Positions 1-5,003 of a stretch of 5,194 bases of DNA are shown piece after piece. This DNA is from Clostridiales bacterium. GTDB lineage: Bacteria; Bacillota; Clostridia; Lachnospirales; WQUN01. Both the position numbers and the translations under genes were made by a program. Below the pieces are notes generated by a model, which saw only the letters and a program-made list of their open reading frames with translations, was not told the DNA's origin and did no database searches. Every line of letters begins with the position of its first letter. Positions within the stretch are counted from its first letter, which is position 1. Where the stretch lies: the NCBI GenBank assembly GCA_031271275.1, contig JAISWA010000145.1, positions 1 to 5,194 on the forward strand, read 5' to 3'.

Positions 1-53
1 ATTAGAATTATTTTTGCGATTTTAATTTATTTTTTTGTCTCATGAGATTTTTG

Positions 54-362
54 ACCGGCGAAGAATCTTCTGCTTTGTGCGGGTAGGATTCTTCGCTTCG
101 CTCAGAATGACCGGCTTGCGTTGTCCGCTGTCATTCTGAGCCGTAGGCGAAGAATCTTTTGCATTATGCGTGTAAGATTCTTCGCTTCGCTCAGAATGAC
201 CGGCTTGCGTTGTCCGTTGTCATTCTGAGCCGCAGGCGAAGAATCTTTTACTTTGTGCGTATAGGATTCTTCGCTTCGCTCAGAATGACAGGCTTTGCGT
301 TGCGCCCAGAATGACCGGCTTGCGTCGCCCGCTGTCATTCTGAGCCGCAGGCGAAGAATCTT
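54..362. repeat. Array of alternating inverted intergenic repeat units, 89-bp period
   Basis: The forward unit is about 29 bp, starts GTCATTCTGAGCCG and ends GCGAAGAATCTT. It lies at 130-158, 219-247 and 334-362, with a truncated copy at about 54-69. The reverse unit is about 27 bp and ends GCTCAGAATGAC. It lies at 85-111, 174-200 and 263-289, and is a variant reading GAGCGAAGCGAAG where the forward unit has GAGCCGCAGGCGAAG. Reverse units start exactly 89 bp apart, as do the first two forward units. The last interval is 26 bp longer because a partial reverse end (CAGAATGAC, 306-314) and its flank are duplicated. Neighbouring opposite units can pair into long hairpins. Translating this DNA gives low-information peptides such as CHSERSEES and VILSEAKNL, which I recall as common spurious ORFs in databases. 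The function is unknown. The array lies downstream of the sipL terminator. Confidence 0.9.
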
Positions 363-415
363 CCGCTTGATGACGGCGTCTGTTCCGGGGTCTTGCCGTG
401 TTTATGAAACGAACG

Positions 416-456
416 CGCAAAAAAAGGGAAAGACATTTCTATCTGTTCCCTTTGCG
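416..456 (-). terminator. Rho-independent terminator of the sipL-like gene
   Basis: A perfect 8-bp stem (423-430 with 446-453) encloses a 15-nt loop. On the minus strand the 3' arm runs into seven consecutive T (complement of 419-425). It starts about 50 nt past the sipL stop codon. On the plus strand only three T follow the stem, so it is mainly a minus-strand terminator. Confidence 0.8.
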
Positions 457-505
457 CTTATGATTTGTCGCTATTTTTGGAAACTATCCTCTCCGGATAT
501 TCGCA

Positions 506-2089
506 TTACATCACTTTTTTTAGTATCAGCAGCTTCTGCCCCTGGTAAATCTTCGACGGGTTCTCGATGTCGTTTACCGCCATCAAATCGTCTATGGCGG
601 AGTTGTACCGCTTCGCGATCTTCCAGATGGTGTCGGCGGGTTGAACCACATACACCGTCATGCTCGCCATGCCGTTGAGTTCTTCCGGTTCCATTTCGCA
701 GAACTCTATGTTGTTGATGACGTTTATCTCTTTCTCGTCCACCACCTGCGTGTTAAACGTAAGCAGGAACCGCACTTCCGTTTCCCACCCGCTCAGCATG
801 TTAAACGCCACGTGGTCAATGGACACGTCCACGTTGACGTGCATACCGGGGTTGGCGCTTTTTGCCTCGATTACCTGCCGGTACGGGATGACCGTCTTGT
901 AGCAGTACAAGGGGGTCGCGTCGCTTTCCGCCACGTACAGGATGTCGGTGTCTATTACGCCTTCCACCACGCATTTGTCGTCGATAACCTTTACCTCGTC
1001 CAAATGCGGCGTGCCGCGCACGTTGAAAATCTGCAGCATATCGGGGCAGCCGGAAAGCTGCACCACTTCCTTCACCGGCGCCTGATTGCGGTTGCGGCAT
1101 ACCAGGCGCGGGTATTTAAGCGGGTTCTTCGTAATGTTGAGCGTTTTGTTGATACAATAGGCGTCCTCTAAAATCTGTATGTTCTCGGTGCAATAGACCT
1201 TCATCTGCACGCCCACGGAAATTTCCACGTCGAGCACCCGGTCTTCGCCGTCGGAATCCGGGCGTATCTGCACATATTGGTCAAGCACCTGCAGCGTAAC
1301 GTCCGCGAACATGTCGTCCTTCGCGTTATGTACGTCGATGGAGCCGTTAAAGGGGATTTCGTTTTCCAAAAACTCAATGAGGCTGTCGTCGGCGTCGCCT
1401 TTGTACAGCGAGGTAACCAGCAGTTCGCCGGTGAGGTTGACCCGCCCGTTCATGATGCGAACGTCCTTGTTCGCGATGTGGGCGTTACAGGAAAGCACCT
1501 CGCGGATATTCGGCTTGCTCGACGGTATCAGCAGTTGGTCCTTTACCGCGAACCGGTCTACCTTATGGTCTACCGCGCGGTTTACCGTGATGCCCGTCTT
1601 TAACAGCTGGTTCTCGGGTACGTCGTGGATGTCCGTCACCATTTCGTGGGTGTCGGAGCGCTCCGCGTGGATGCTGACGTTTACGATGGCGCGGTAATTG
1701 ACTTTCCGGTCGTTCAGCATTTTATAGTCGATATTGGCGATTTCCGCCTTCGCCATAATCCACATGTCTTTTGTCACGCCGTCCATGTTGATAAAATCGT
1801 CCACCGGCGCGGAAAGGGACATCGTATGCACCGGTTTTTCCGCGGTTTTCGCGATGTACAGCACCGATATATGTAAACGGCCCACAAAATTCACACGGTC
1901 GGTGGAAGCCTCCGTCCGGTCGATGATCATTTTCGCGTCCGTCTGCAACATCAGCGCCATATCGGGTTTTACGTCCGGGACGATGATGTCGCCTTCCAAC
2001 AGCAACTGTGTCGATTCTTTGCCGACGTTCTGGTCGAGGAAAATCTTCTCCCTGACCAATTCGTTCGCCGCGCTAAGTTGTTCGCTCAC
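506..2089 (-). CDS. sipL: SipL-like spore morphogenesis protein (DUF3794/SPOCS repeats plus LysM)
   Basis: The protein has 527 residues. It contains three diverged SPOCS (DUF3794) repeats at roughly residues 33-141, 185-299 and 342-447, each opening with a (V/L)xxxxPD/KP-type strand region and ending in an NVxIH or VEISV-like strand. A C-terminal LysM domain spans about 478-524 (YVVQPADTIWKIAKRYN, ending in QGQKLLIL). There is no signal peptide or membrane segment, which fits a cytoplasmic mother-cell protein. This architecture and length match SipL of Clostridioides difficile, whose LysM domain binds the coat ATPase SpoIVA and which anchors coat assembly at the forespore surface. The start is GTG at 2087-2089, with a GGAGG site (complement of 2099-2103) nine bases upstream and no better in-frame ATG. 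A sigma-E-like promoter lies just upstream and a terminator just downstream. Other DUF3794/LysM proteins of Clostridia exist, so exact orthology is inferred. Confidence 0.9.
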   Translation of the reverse strand: MSEQLSAANELVREKIFLDQNVGKESTQLLLEGDIIVPDVKPDMALMLQTDAKMIIDRTEASTDRVNFVGRLHISVLYIAKTAEKPVHTMSLSAPVDDFINMDGVTKDMWIMAKAEIANIDYKMLNDRKVNYRAIVNVSIHAERSDTHEMVTDIHDVPENQLLKTGITVNRAVDHKVDRFAVKDQLLIPSSKPNIREVLSCNAHIANKDVRIMNGRVNLTGELLVTSLYKGDADDSLIEFLENEIPFNGSIDVHNAKDDMFADVTLQVLDQYVQIRPDSDGEDRVLDVEISVGVQMKVYCTENIQILEDAYCINKTLNITKNPLKYPRLVCRNRNQAPVKEVVQLSGCPDMLQIFNVRGTPHLDEVKVIDDKCVVEGVIDTDILYVAESDATPLYCYKTVIPYRQVIEAKSANPGMHVNVDVSIDHVAFNMLSGWETEVRFLLTFNTQVVDEKEINVINNIEFCEMEPEELNGMASMTVYVVQPADTIWKIAKRYNSAIDDLMAVNDIENPSKIYQGQKLLILKKVM

Positions 2090-2125
2090 AACAAAAAACC
2101 TCCAATTCCTATATGTCTTACCGAC

Positions 2126-2154
2126 AATATATGATGGAGGCTTGATTTATATGC
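2126..2154 (-). promoter_or_regulatory. Sigma-E-like promoter of the sipL-like gene
   Basis: Read on the minus strand, a -35 element GCATATA (complement of 2148-2154) is followed by a 14-bp spacer and a -10 element CATATATT (complement of 2126-2133). The sigma-E consensus I compared with is KMATAWW, 13-15 bp, CATACANT. The -35 fits completely and the -10 differs at one base. The predicted start of transcription is about 30 nt before the sipL GTG, leaving room for the GGAGG ribosome site. Mother-cell sigma-E control is what is known for C. difficile sipL. AT-rich intergenic DNA can produce chance matches, so the call is inferred. Confidence 0.65.
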
Positions 2155-2168
2155 TATACGCCGTCATT

Positions 2169-2411
2169 TCAATCACATAATGTAATCTCTACGGCATTGG
2201 TGAGTACGTCGGTATAACTGAAAGATAATTTGCGGGAGGGGTCGGGGCCGTCGCTGAGCTGTATGGTAAATATGCTAGGGTATACGTTGGAAACAACCCC
2301 TTTGCTTATTACCGATTTATGGCGTCCTTTGTTTGTTTCGAGCTGCACCTTGCTTCCGATAATTTTTTGAATATCCATACGCACATGAAATACGTCGCTT
2401 CTGTCAAACAA
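2169..2411 (-). CDS. veg: Veg family protein
   Basis: This is a small protein of 80 residues, cytoplasmic, with no membrane segment. It matches the Veg family core as I know it from Bacillus subtilis: a basic IGxKVxLxTNKGRxK segment, then YPSIFTIQL, then FSYTDVLTNAVEITL at the C-terminus. The fold is expected to be a small beta-barrel. B. subtilis Veg has been linked to biofilm gene control and spore outgrowth, but its molecular activity is poorly defined. The start chosen is TTG at 2409-2411, because a seven-base GAGGTGA ribosome site (complement of 2417-2423) sits five bases upstream. A GTG at 2418-2420 would add three residues but lies inside that ribosome site. It stands between the spoIIQ-like and sipL-like genes, with no terminator before sipL, so read-through into sipL is possible. 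Confidence 0.88.
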   Translation of the reverse strand: MFDRSDVFHVRMDIQKIIGSKVQLETNKGRHKSVISKGVVSNVYPSIFTIQLSDGPDPSRKLSFSYTDVLTNAVEITLCD

Positions 2412-2416
2412 ATTAT

Positions 2417-2423
2417 TCACCTC
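2417..2423 (-). promoter_or_regulatory. Veg ribosome binding site that decides the TTG start
   Basis: The minus strand reads GAGGTGA here, seven consecutive bases complementary to the 16S rRNA 3' end, five bases before TTG at 2409-2411. The competing GTG at 2418-2420 is part of the site itself and so is unlikely to be the start. Confidence 0.75.
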
Positions 2424-2529
2424 TCTTAAAGTATGCCTTACGATTCCCCTCTATCAATCGCTCCCCCTTATGGTAATACAAAAAGTATGAATCCTGACAC
2501 AACCGTACCACAATAATATACGCAGTGCC

Positions 2530-2558
2530 ATTGTAACAGTTTATTGGGGCGCGGTCAA
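2530..2558 (-). promoter_or_regulatory. Sigma-A promoter of veg
   Basis: On the minus strand TTGACC (complement of 2553-2558) and TACAAT (complement of 2530-2535) are separated by exactly 17 bp. Each differs by one base from the TTGACA/TATAAT consensus. The implied leader of veg is about 110 nt. Vegetative expression from a strong housekeeping promoter is also the known situation for B. subtilis veg. Confidence 0.8.
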
Positions 2559-2602
2559 TTATGTGAAACAAAAATACGTATTTTTTGCGCAAAATATTTC
2601 GA

Positions 2603-2654
2603 CAAAAAAAACCGCGCATTATTCGAATTGTGTAAAATCCAAAAGCGCGGTTTT
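2603..2654 (-). terminator. Terminator of the spoIIQ-like gene
   Basis: A perfect 10-bp stem is formed by 2608-2617 and 2645-2654 (AAAACCGCGC with GCGCGGTTTT). On the minus strand the second arm continues into a run of eight T. The loop is 27 nt, longer than usual, and contains a small TTCGAA palindrome. It begins 22 nt after the stop codon. It separates the spoIIQ-like transcript from the veg promoter. Confidence 0.78.
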
Positions 2655-2675
2655 AAAAAGCTTTTTTGGCGCGTC

Positions 2676-3620
2676 TTATTCTTCCGGTATAGACGCGTCC
2701 GCTAAAATATTTTTGGGGTCGATGGGCTCGTCGTTGAGGGTGACCCGCAGATTGACATGAGGGCCGTTCAAACTGCCGTAAGGGGAAGGCTGACCCACGC
2801 CGCCGATTACCTGCCCCGGCTTTACCACGTCGCCTTCCTCGACCAGGATTCCGTCCATCAACTGGCCGTAGGTCGCGGTCAATCCGTTGCCGTGGTCTAT
2901 TGCCACATAATTCCCGTAGACATGGTTGTTCCCGATGGAAACCACCTGCCCGCCCGCTCCGGCTTTAACGGGCGTGCCTTCCTGCGCCGTGATGCGCAGG
3001 TCGTCGTTGACGCGGTACTGGTCCAGAGTGGGGTCGTAAACCAGTTCGTCCGTGTTAAAGTCCATCGCTATTTCGCCGTCTACCGGCCAGACCATGCTGT
3101 CGTCCTCCGAAAAGGGTTCAAACGCGACTCCGCTGTCCGCTTCACTGAGCGGTTGCGCCGCTTGACGCTGCAACTCGCTTCCAACCGCCGTGACCGGCGC
3201 GGCCTGCTGCGAGGCGGGCGCACCCGGTTGGTTGGGCTGCGGTGAAACGGGCGGCGACGCGGGCGGTTCGGCGGGCCTTGTCTGCGGCGCGGCGGGCGTA
3301 CCCGGCGCTGTCGGCCTTACCACCGGCCTTTGCGTGGGAACGGGCGTAGGCGCGGGCTTTTTCCAAAAAGCTTCTTCGTTGTCCGCCAATTCCCCGTTGG
3401 CTTCCGCCTCCGCCTTGACCAGATAACTTTCGTCCTGCCCCGCGTTCACGTTGACCGAATCGTTTTGTTCCTGCGCGGATTCGTTGCTTTGCGAAGGCGG
3501 AAGCAGGTTGGTGAGGGAAATCACCAACGCCAGTACCACCACCGCCCCAAGGCACGAGTACAGCGAAATAAAAAAGCCCTTCTTCTTAAAAATGCTGTCC
3601 CCGGATCCTTTGTTTTTCAT
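2676..3620 (-). CDS. spoIIQ: SpoIIQ-like membrane protein with degenerate M23 (LytM) domain
   Basis: The protein has 314 residues: a short basic N-terminus (KKK at 12-14), one membrane segment at about 16-40, an acidic stretch, a Pro/Ala-rich linker at about 88-140, and an M23-type domain at about 177-306. The expected topology has the M23 domain outside the forespore membrane, as in SpoIIQ, which pairs with SpoIIIAH to form the engulfment channel. The usual M23 metal and catalytic residues are mostly gone. The HxxxD site reads R203-VND-D207, the YxHL position reads Y251-GQL, and the HxH motif reads H288-V-N290. A peptidase activity is therefore unlikely. The start at 3618-3620 is set by GGAGGTG five bases upstream. 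The frame stays open to an ATG at 3762-3764, but that would put 48 non-conserved residues through an inverted repeat and lacks a good ribosome site. A sigma-F-like promoter precedes it. The SpoIIQ identity rests on architecture and context; another sporulation M23 protein is possible. Confidence 0.8.
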   Translation of the reverse strand: MKNKGSGDSIFKKKGFFISLYSCLGAVVVLALVISLTNLLPPSQSNESAQEQNDSVNVNAGQDESYLVKAEAEANGELADNEEAFWKKPAPTPVPTQRPVVRPTAPGTPAAPQTRPAEPPASPPVSPQPNQPGAPASQQAAPVTAVGSELQRQAAQPLSEADSGVAFEPFSEDDSMVWPVDGEIAMDFNTDELVYDPTLDQYRVNDDLRITAQEGTPVKAGAGGQVVSIGNNHVYGNYVAIDHGNGLTATYGQLMDGILVEEGDVVKPGQVIGGVGQPSPYGSLNGPHVNLRVTLNDEPIDPKNILADASIPEE

Positions 3621-3625
3621 GAAAA

Positions 3626-3632
3626 CACCTCC
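3626..3632 (-). promoter_or_regulatory. Ribosome binding site deciding the spoIIQ-like start
   Basis: The minus strand reads GGAGGTG, five bases before ATG at 3618-3620. This supports the 314-residue product over a longer 362-residue reading frame that begins at 3764. Confidence 0.85.
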
Positions 3633-3650
3633 AGCTAAATTTTGTTCTGC

Positions 3651-3720
3651 CATAGGAAACCGCTTAGTTATAGCGTTCCGTTTTGAAGCCAACGGAACGC
3701 GCAAGGTACCGTTTCCTATG
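3651..3720. repeat. Nested inverted repeat in the spoIIQ leader
   Basis: The outer arms 3651-3660 (CATAGGAAAC) and 3711-3720 (GTTTCCTATG) are perfect 10-bp complements. The inner arms 3673-3682 (GCGTTCCGTT) and 3691-3700 (AACGGAACGC) are also perfect 10-bp complements around an 8-nt loop. The whole 70-bp block lies between the predicted sigma-F promoter and the ribosome site, ending 30 nt before the ATG, so it would fold in the 5' untranslated RNA. No T-run follows on the minus strand, so it is not a normal terminator. It could be an RNA stability or regulatory hairpin, or a relic of a small palindromic element. Confidence 0.8.
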
Positions 3721-3733
3721 ACGAATTGTGGAA

Positions 3734-3757
3734 AACAAGCGGCGGAGCCGCTTTGTT
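3734..3757 (-). other. GC-rich hairpin at the predicted 5' end of the spoIIQ transcript
   Basis: Arms 3734-3743 and 3747-3757 pair with one bulged base around a 3-nt loop, giving a GCGGC/GCCGC core. On the minus strand it is followed by TTGTTTT, so it resembles a weak terminator. From the predicted sigma-F start near 3762 it would be the first structure in the mRNA, where a 5' stabilising stem is more plausible than termination. Confidence 0.5.
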
Positions 3758-3768
3758 CAAGCACTCGG

Positions 3769-3797
3769 ATTATTGCCGGAGTGTTTTGAGATTATAC
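3769..3797 (-). promoter_or_regulatory. Sigma-F-like promoter of the spoIIQ-like gene
   Basis: On the minus strand a -35 element GTATA (complement of 3793-3797) is followed by exactly 15 bp and then GGCAATAAT (complement of 3769-3777). This fits the forespore sigma-F consensus GYATA, 15 bp, GGNNANANT at every specified position. B. subtilis spoIIQ is a known sigma-F gene. TATAAT (complement of 3791-3796) overlaps the -35, but it has no TTGACA-like partner at 17 bp. The predicted leader is about 140 nt. Confidence 0.7.
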
Positions 3798-3806
3798 GGG
3801 GGCGGC

Positions 3807-3834
3807 AATAAAATAAGGGACTGTCTCCAGTCCC
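3807..3834 (-). terminator. Terminator between the B-box gene and the spoIIQ-like gene
   Basis: A perfect 7-bp stem GGGACTG/CAGTCCC (3817-3823 with 3828-3834) carries a 4-nt loop. On the minus strand it is followed by TTATTTTATT (complement of 3807-3816). It would stop transcripts from the B-box gene after they cross the 31-bp repeat array, and it ends ten bases upstream of the sigma-F-like -35. Confidence 0.75.
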
Positions 3835-3871
3835 CGTCATCAAGTATAGCTATCCTGCGCATCCTGCCCAT

Positions 3872-4055
3872 GTCATTCCGAGCCGCGGGCGAGCCTGCGC
3901 TTGTCATTCTGAGCCGCAGGCGGTCCTGCGCTTGTCATTCCGAGCCGCGGGCGAGCCTGCGCTTGTCATTCTGAGCCGCAGGCGGTCCTTCGCTTGTCAT
4001 TCTGAGCCGCAGGCGGTCCTTCGCTTGTCATTCTGAGCCGCAGGCGAAGAATCTT
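3872..4055 (+). repeat. Six direct 31-bp repeats of the same intergenic family
   Basis: Units start at 3872, 3903, 3934, 3965, 3996 and 4027 with a strict 31-bp period, all in one orientation. Units 1 and 3 are identical (GTCATTCCGAGCCGCGGG type, ending GAGCCTGCGCTT). Unit 2 is the GTCATTCTGAGCCGCAGG type ending GGTCCTGCGCTT. Units 4 and 5 are identical to each other and differ from unit 2 by one base (CCTTCGCTT). Unit 6 ends in the canonical GCGAAGAATCTT seen in the array near position 130. There is no spacer diversity. The array sits 6 bp beyond the stop codon of the B-box gene. Confidence 0.92.
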
Positions 4056-4061
4056 AATGTC

Positions 4062-4754
4062 TTACCCTTCGTTATCCCGGCGGGTATCGTCCGGGTTTCC
4101 CTTTCCGTCTTTGCGGCAGGCAGGACCCCTAAGCAGCATATACAGCCCGAGCCCGACCAACGCCATAGGCAGCAGCCGTTTAACCGCCCACGGCAGTACG
4201 GACAGCACCGAATTGAACAGCGCGATGACTACGAGCAGCGCCGCGGCGCAGAGAATCAGCCGCTTGTTCTGGGTGAAGAACGCGATGATATCGTCGATAT
4301 CGTCGCTGACCGCCTCCCCCGCGTTGATACGGCGGCGGATGTGGAAGCTGTCAAAGATGCACGCCAGTATATATACCGGGAAGGACAGCCCGATAATCAG
4401 GCTGAGAGACGACACCTCGCTTAACATGGAAGCGAGGAACACCAGCGTAAAGAAGCCGGACATAGCGGCAAGCCCGCGTTTAATCAAACCTTCGTACATA
4501 TAGTTGACGCCGGGGGGCAGGCTCGAGAAGATGAACAGCAGCCCCCAACTGATATGGCGTTTCGGCATCCCGGCGCAGGGTATTGCGGCGCGGGGAGCCG
4601 AAGCCTCCGGCTTGGGCGCGGAAGCGAGCTGCGCTAAGCATTTCCGGCAGAAGATGCGCCCGTTAATCTCGACGGTGCATTCCTCGCAGAGCCATTCGCC
4701 GCACTGGTTGCAAGTGTTCACGCCGTTGCGGTCGGGGTGGGTACGGCATTGCAT
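4062..4754 (-). CDS. B-box-type zinc finger membrane protein of unknown function
   Basis: The protein has 230 residues. The N-terminal 40 residues form a B-box-like zinc finger with eight candidate ligands: C3, H6, C15, C18, C23, C26, C36 and C39. The likely cross-brace is C3/H6/C23/C26 and C15/C18/C36/C39. A short Ala/Pro-rich linker (about 45-65) leads to a membrane region with hydrophobic segments near 68-80, 94-111, 116-137, 165-187 and 190-208. The first is followed by PGVNYMYEGLIKRGL, resembling the PGxGxMYxGxxxxG turn of TM2-like proteins. The C-terminus is short, charged and probably cytoplasmic. Similar B-box/membrane proteins are common in Clostridia, but I know of no defined role. 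The start has AAAGGAG about seven bases upstream. No convincing promoter is visible, so it may be read from argS or from within the MITE-like element. The stop lies 6 bp from the 31-bp array. Confidence 0.8.
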   Translation of the reverse strand: MQCRTHPDRNGVNTCNQCGEWLCEECTVEINGRIFCRKCLAQLASAPKPEASAPRAAIPCAGMPKRHISWGLLFIFSSLPPGVNYMYEGLIKRGLAAMSGFFTLVFLASMLSEVSSLSLIIGLSFPVYILACIFDSFHIRRRINAGEAVSDDIDDIIAFFTQNKRLILCAAALLVVIALFNSVLSVLPWAVKRLLPMALVGLGLYMLLRGPACRKDGKGNPDDTRRDNEG

Positions 4755-4840
4755 AATATCTCTCCTTTATACTGTTTGGTGTTTTTTGTTTTGCTGCTTT
4801 TAAAGAGATATACGGCGGCTTTCGCGAAAAAGTTTATGAT

Positions 4841-5003
4841 AGAGCCTGTCTAAAATCTGCGCTTGTTGGATTTTGAAGCGAGATTTTCGCCAGACAAGGA
4901 AGCGCGAGCGCCGCGTAATCGCTGTATTACGCAAGTGAGCAATGACGAAGTATGGTGAAAATCCCGCAAAAAAGACGGCAAGCGAAGATGTTAGACAGGC
5001 TCT
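4841..5003. mobile_element. MITE-like palindromic element, 163 bp, no coding capacity
   Basis: Perfect 13-bp terminal inverted repeats AGAGCCTGTCTAA (4841-4853) and TTAGACAGGCTCT (4991-5003) bound the element. Pairing continues imperfectly inward to about 4868/4976. Inner complementary segments at 4882-4892 and 4953-4963 match at 10 of 11 positions. A central hairpin GCGTAAT/ATTACGC (4913-4919 with 4926-4932) completes a near-full-length fold. No target duplication is obvious and no transposase is encoded, so mobilisation would be in trans. It separates argS from the B-box gene. The transposase family is not identified. Confidence 0.75.

Noticed and set aside
102..338. 78-residue minus-strand reading frame
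   Set aside because: It is a translation of the inverted repeat array, giving CHSERSEES and VILSEAKNL peptides, with no ribosome site.
54..362. CRISPR array, because of the regular repeat spacing
   Set aside because: Units alternate in orientation, the intervals between them are themselves near-identical, and no cas genes are present.
295..678. 127-residue plus-strand reading frame
   Set aside because: It starts in the repeat array and runs antisense through the sipL 3' end; no recognisable domain or ribosome site.
2413..2619. 68-residue minus-strand reading frame upstream of veg
   Set aside because: It spans the spoIIQ terminator arm and the veg promoter and leader, has no family resemblance and no convincing ribosome site.
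2676..3620. Lipoprotein signal (LYSC at residues 20-23) in the SpoIIQ-like protein
   Set aside because: The hydrophobic stretch continues well past the Cys to about residue 40 and the -2 Tyr is atypical, so a transmembrane anchor fits better.
3621..3764. 48-residue N-terminal extension of the SpoIIQ-like protein
   Set aside because: It would be encoded by the inverted repeat, lacks a ribosome site, and the internal ATG has a near-perfect one followed by a normal membrane anchor.
3791..3796. TATAAT as a sigma-A -10 upstream of the spoIIQ-like gene
   Set aside because: The hexamer 17 bp upstream is CCCTTA, unlike TTGACA, and the overlapping sigma-F match is complete.
3770..3811. 9-bp inverted repeat TTATTGCCG/CGGCAATAA around the sigma-F-like promoter as an operator
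   Set aside because: The arms are 24 bp apart and each overlaps another explained element (the -10 and the terminator tail); chance or incidental symmetry cannot be excluded.
3872..4055. CRISPR array with 31-bp period
   Set aside because: Repeats are directly abutting with no unique spacers; it is a tandem repeat.
4755..4840. Promoter for the B-box gene
   Set aside because: I found no -35/-10 pair with acceptable sequence and spacing for sigma-A, sigma-E or sigma-F; the 10-bp palindrome TTTCGCGAAA at 4820-4829 has no clear role.
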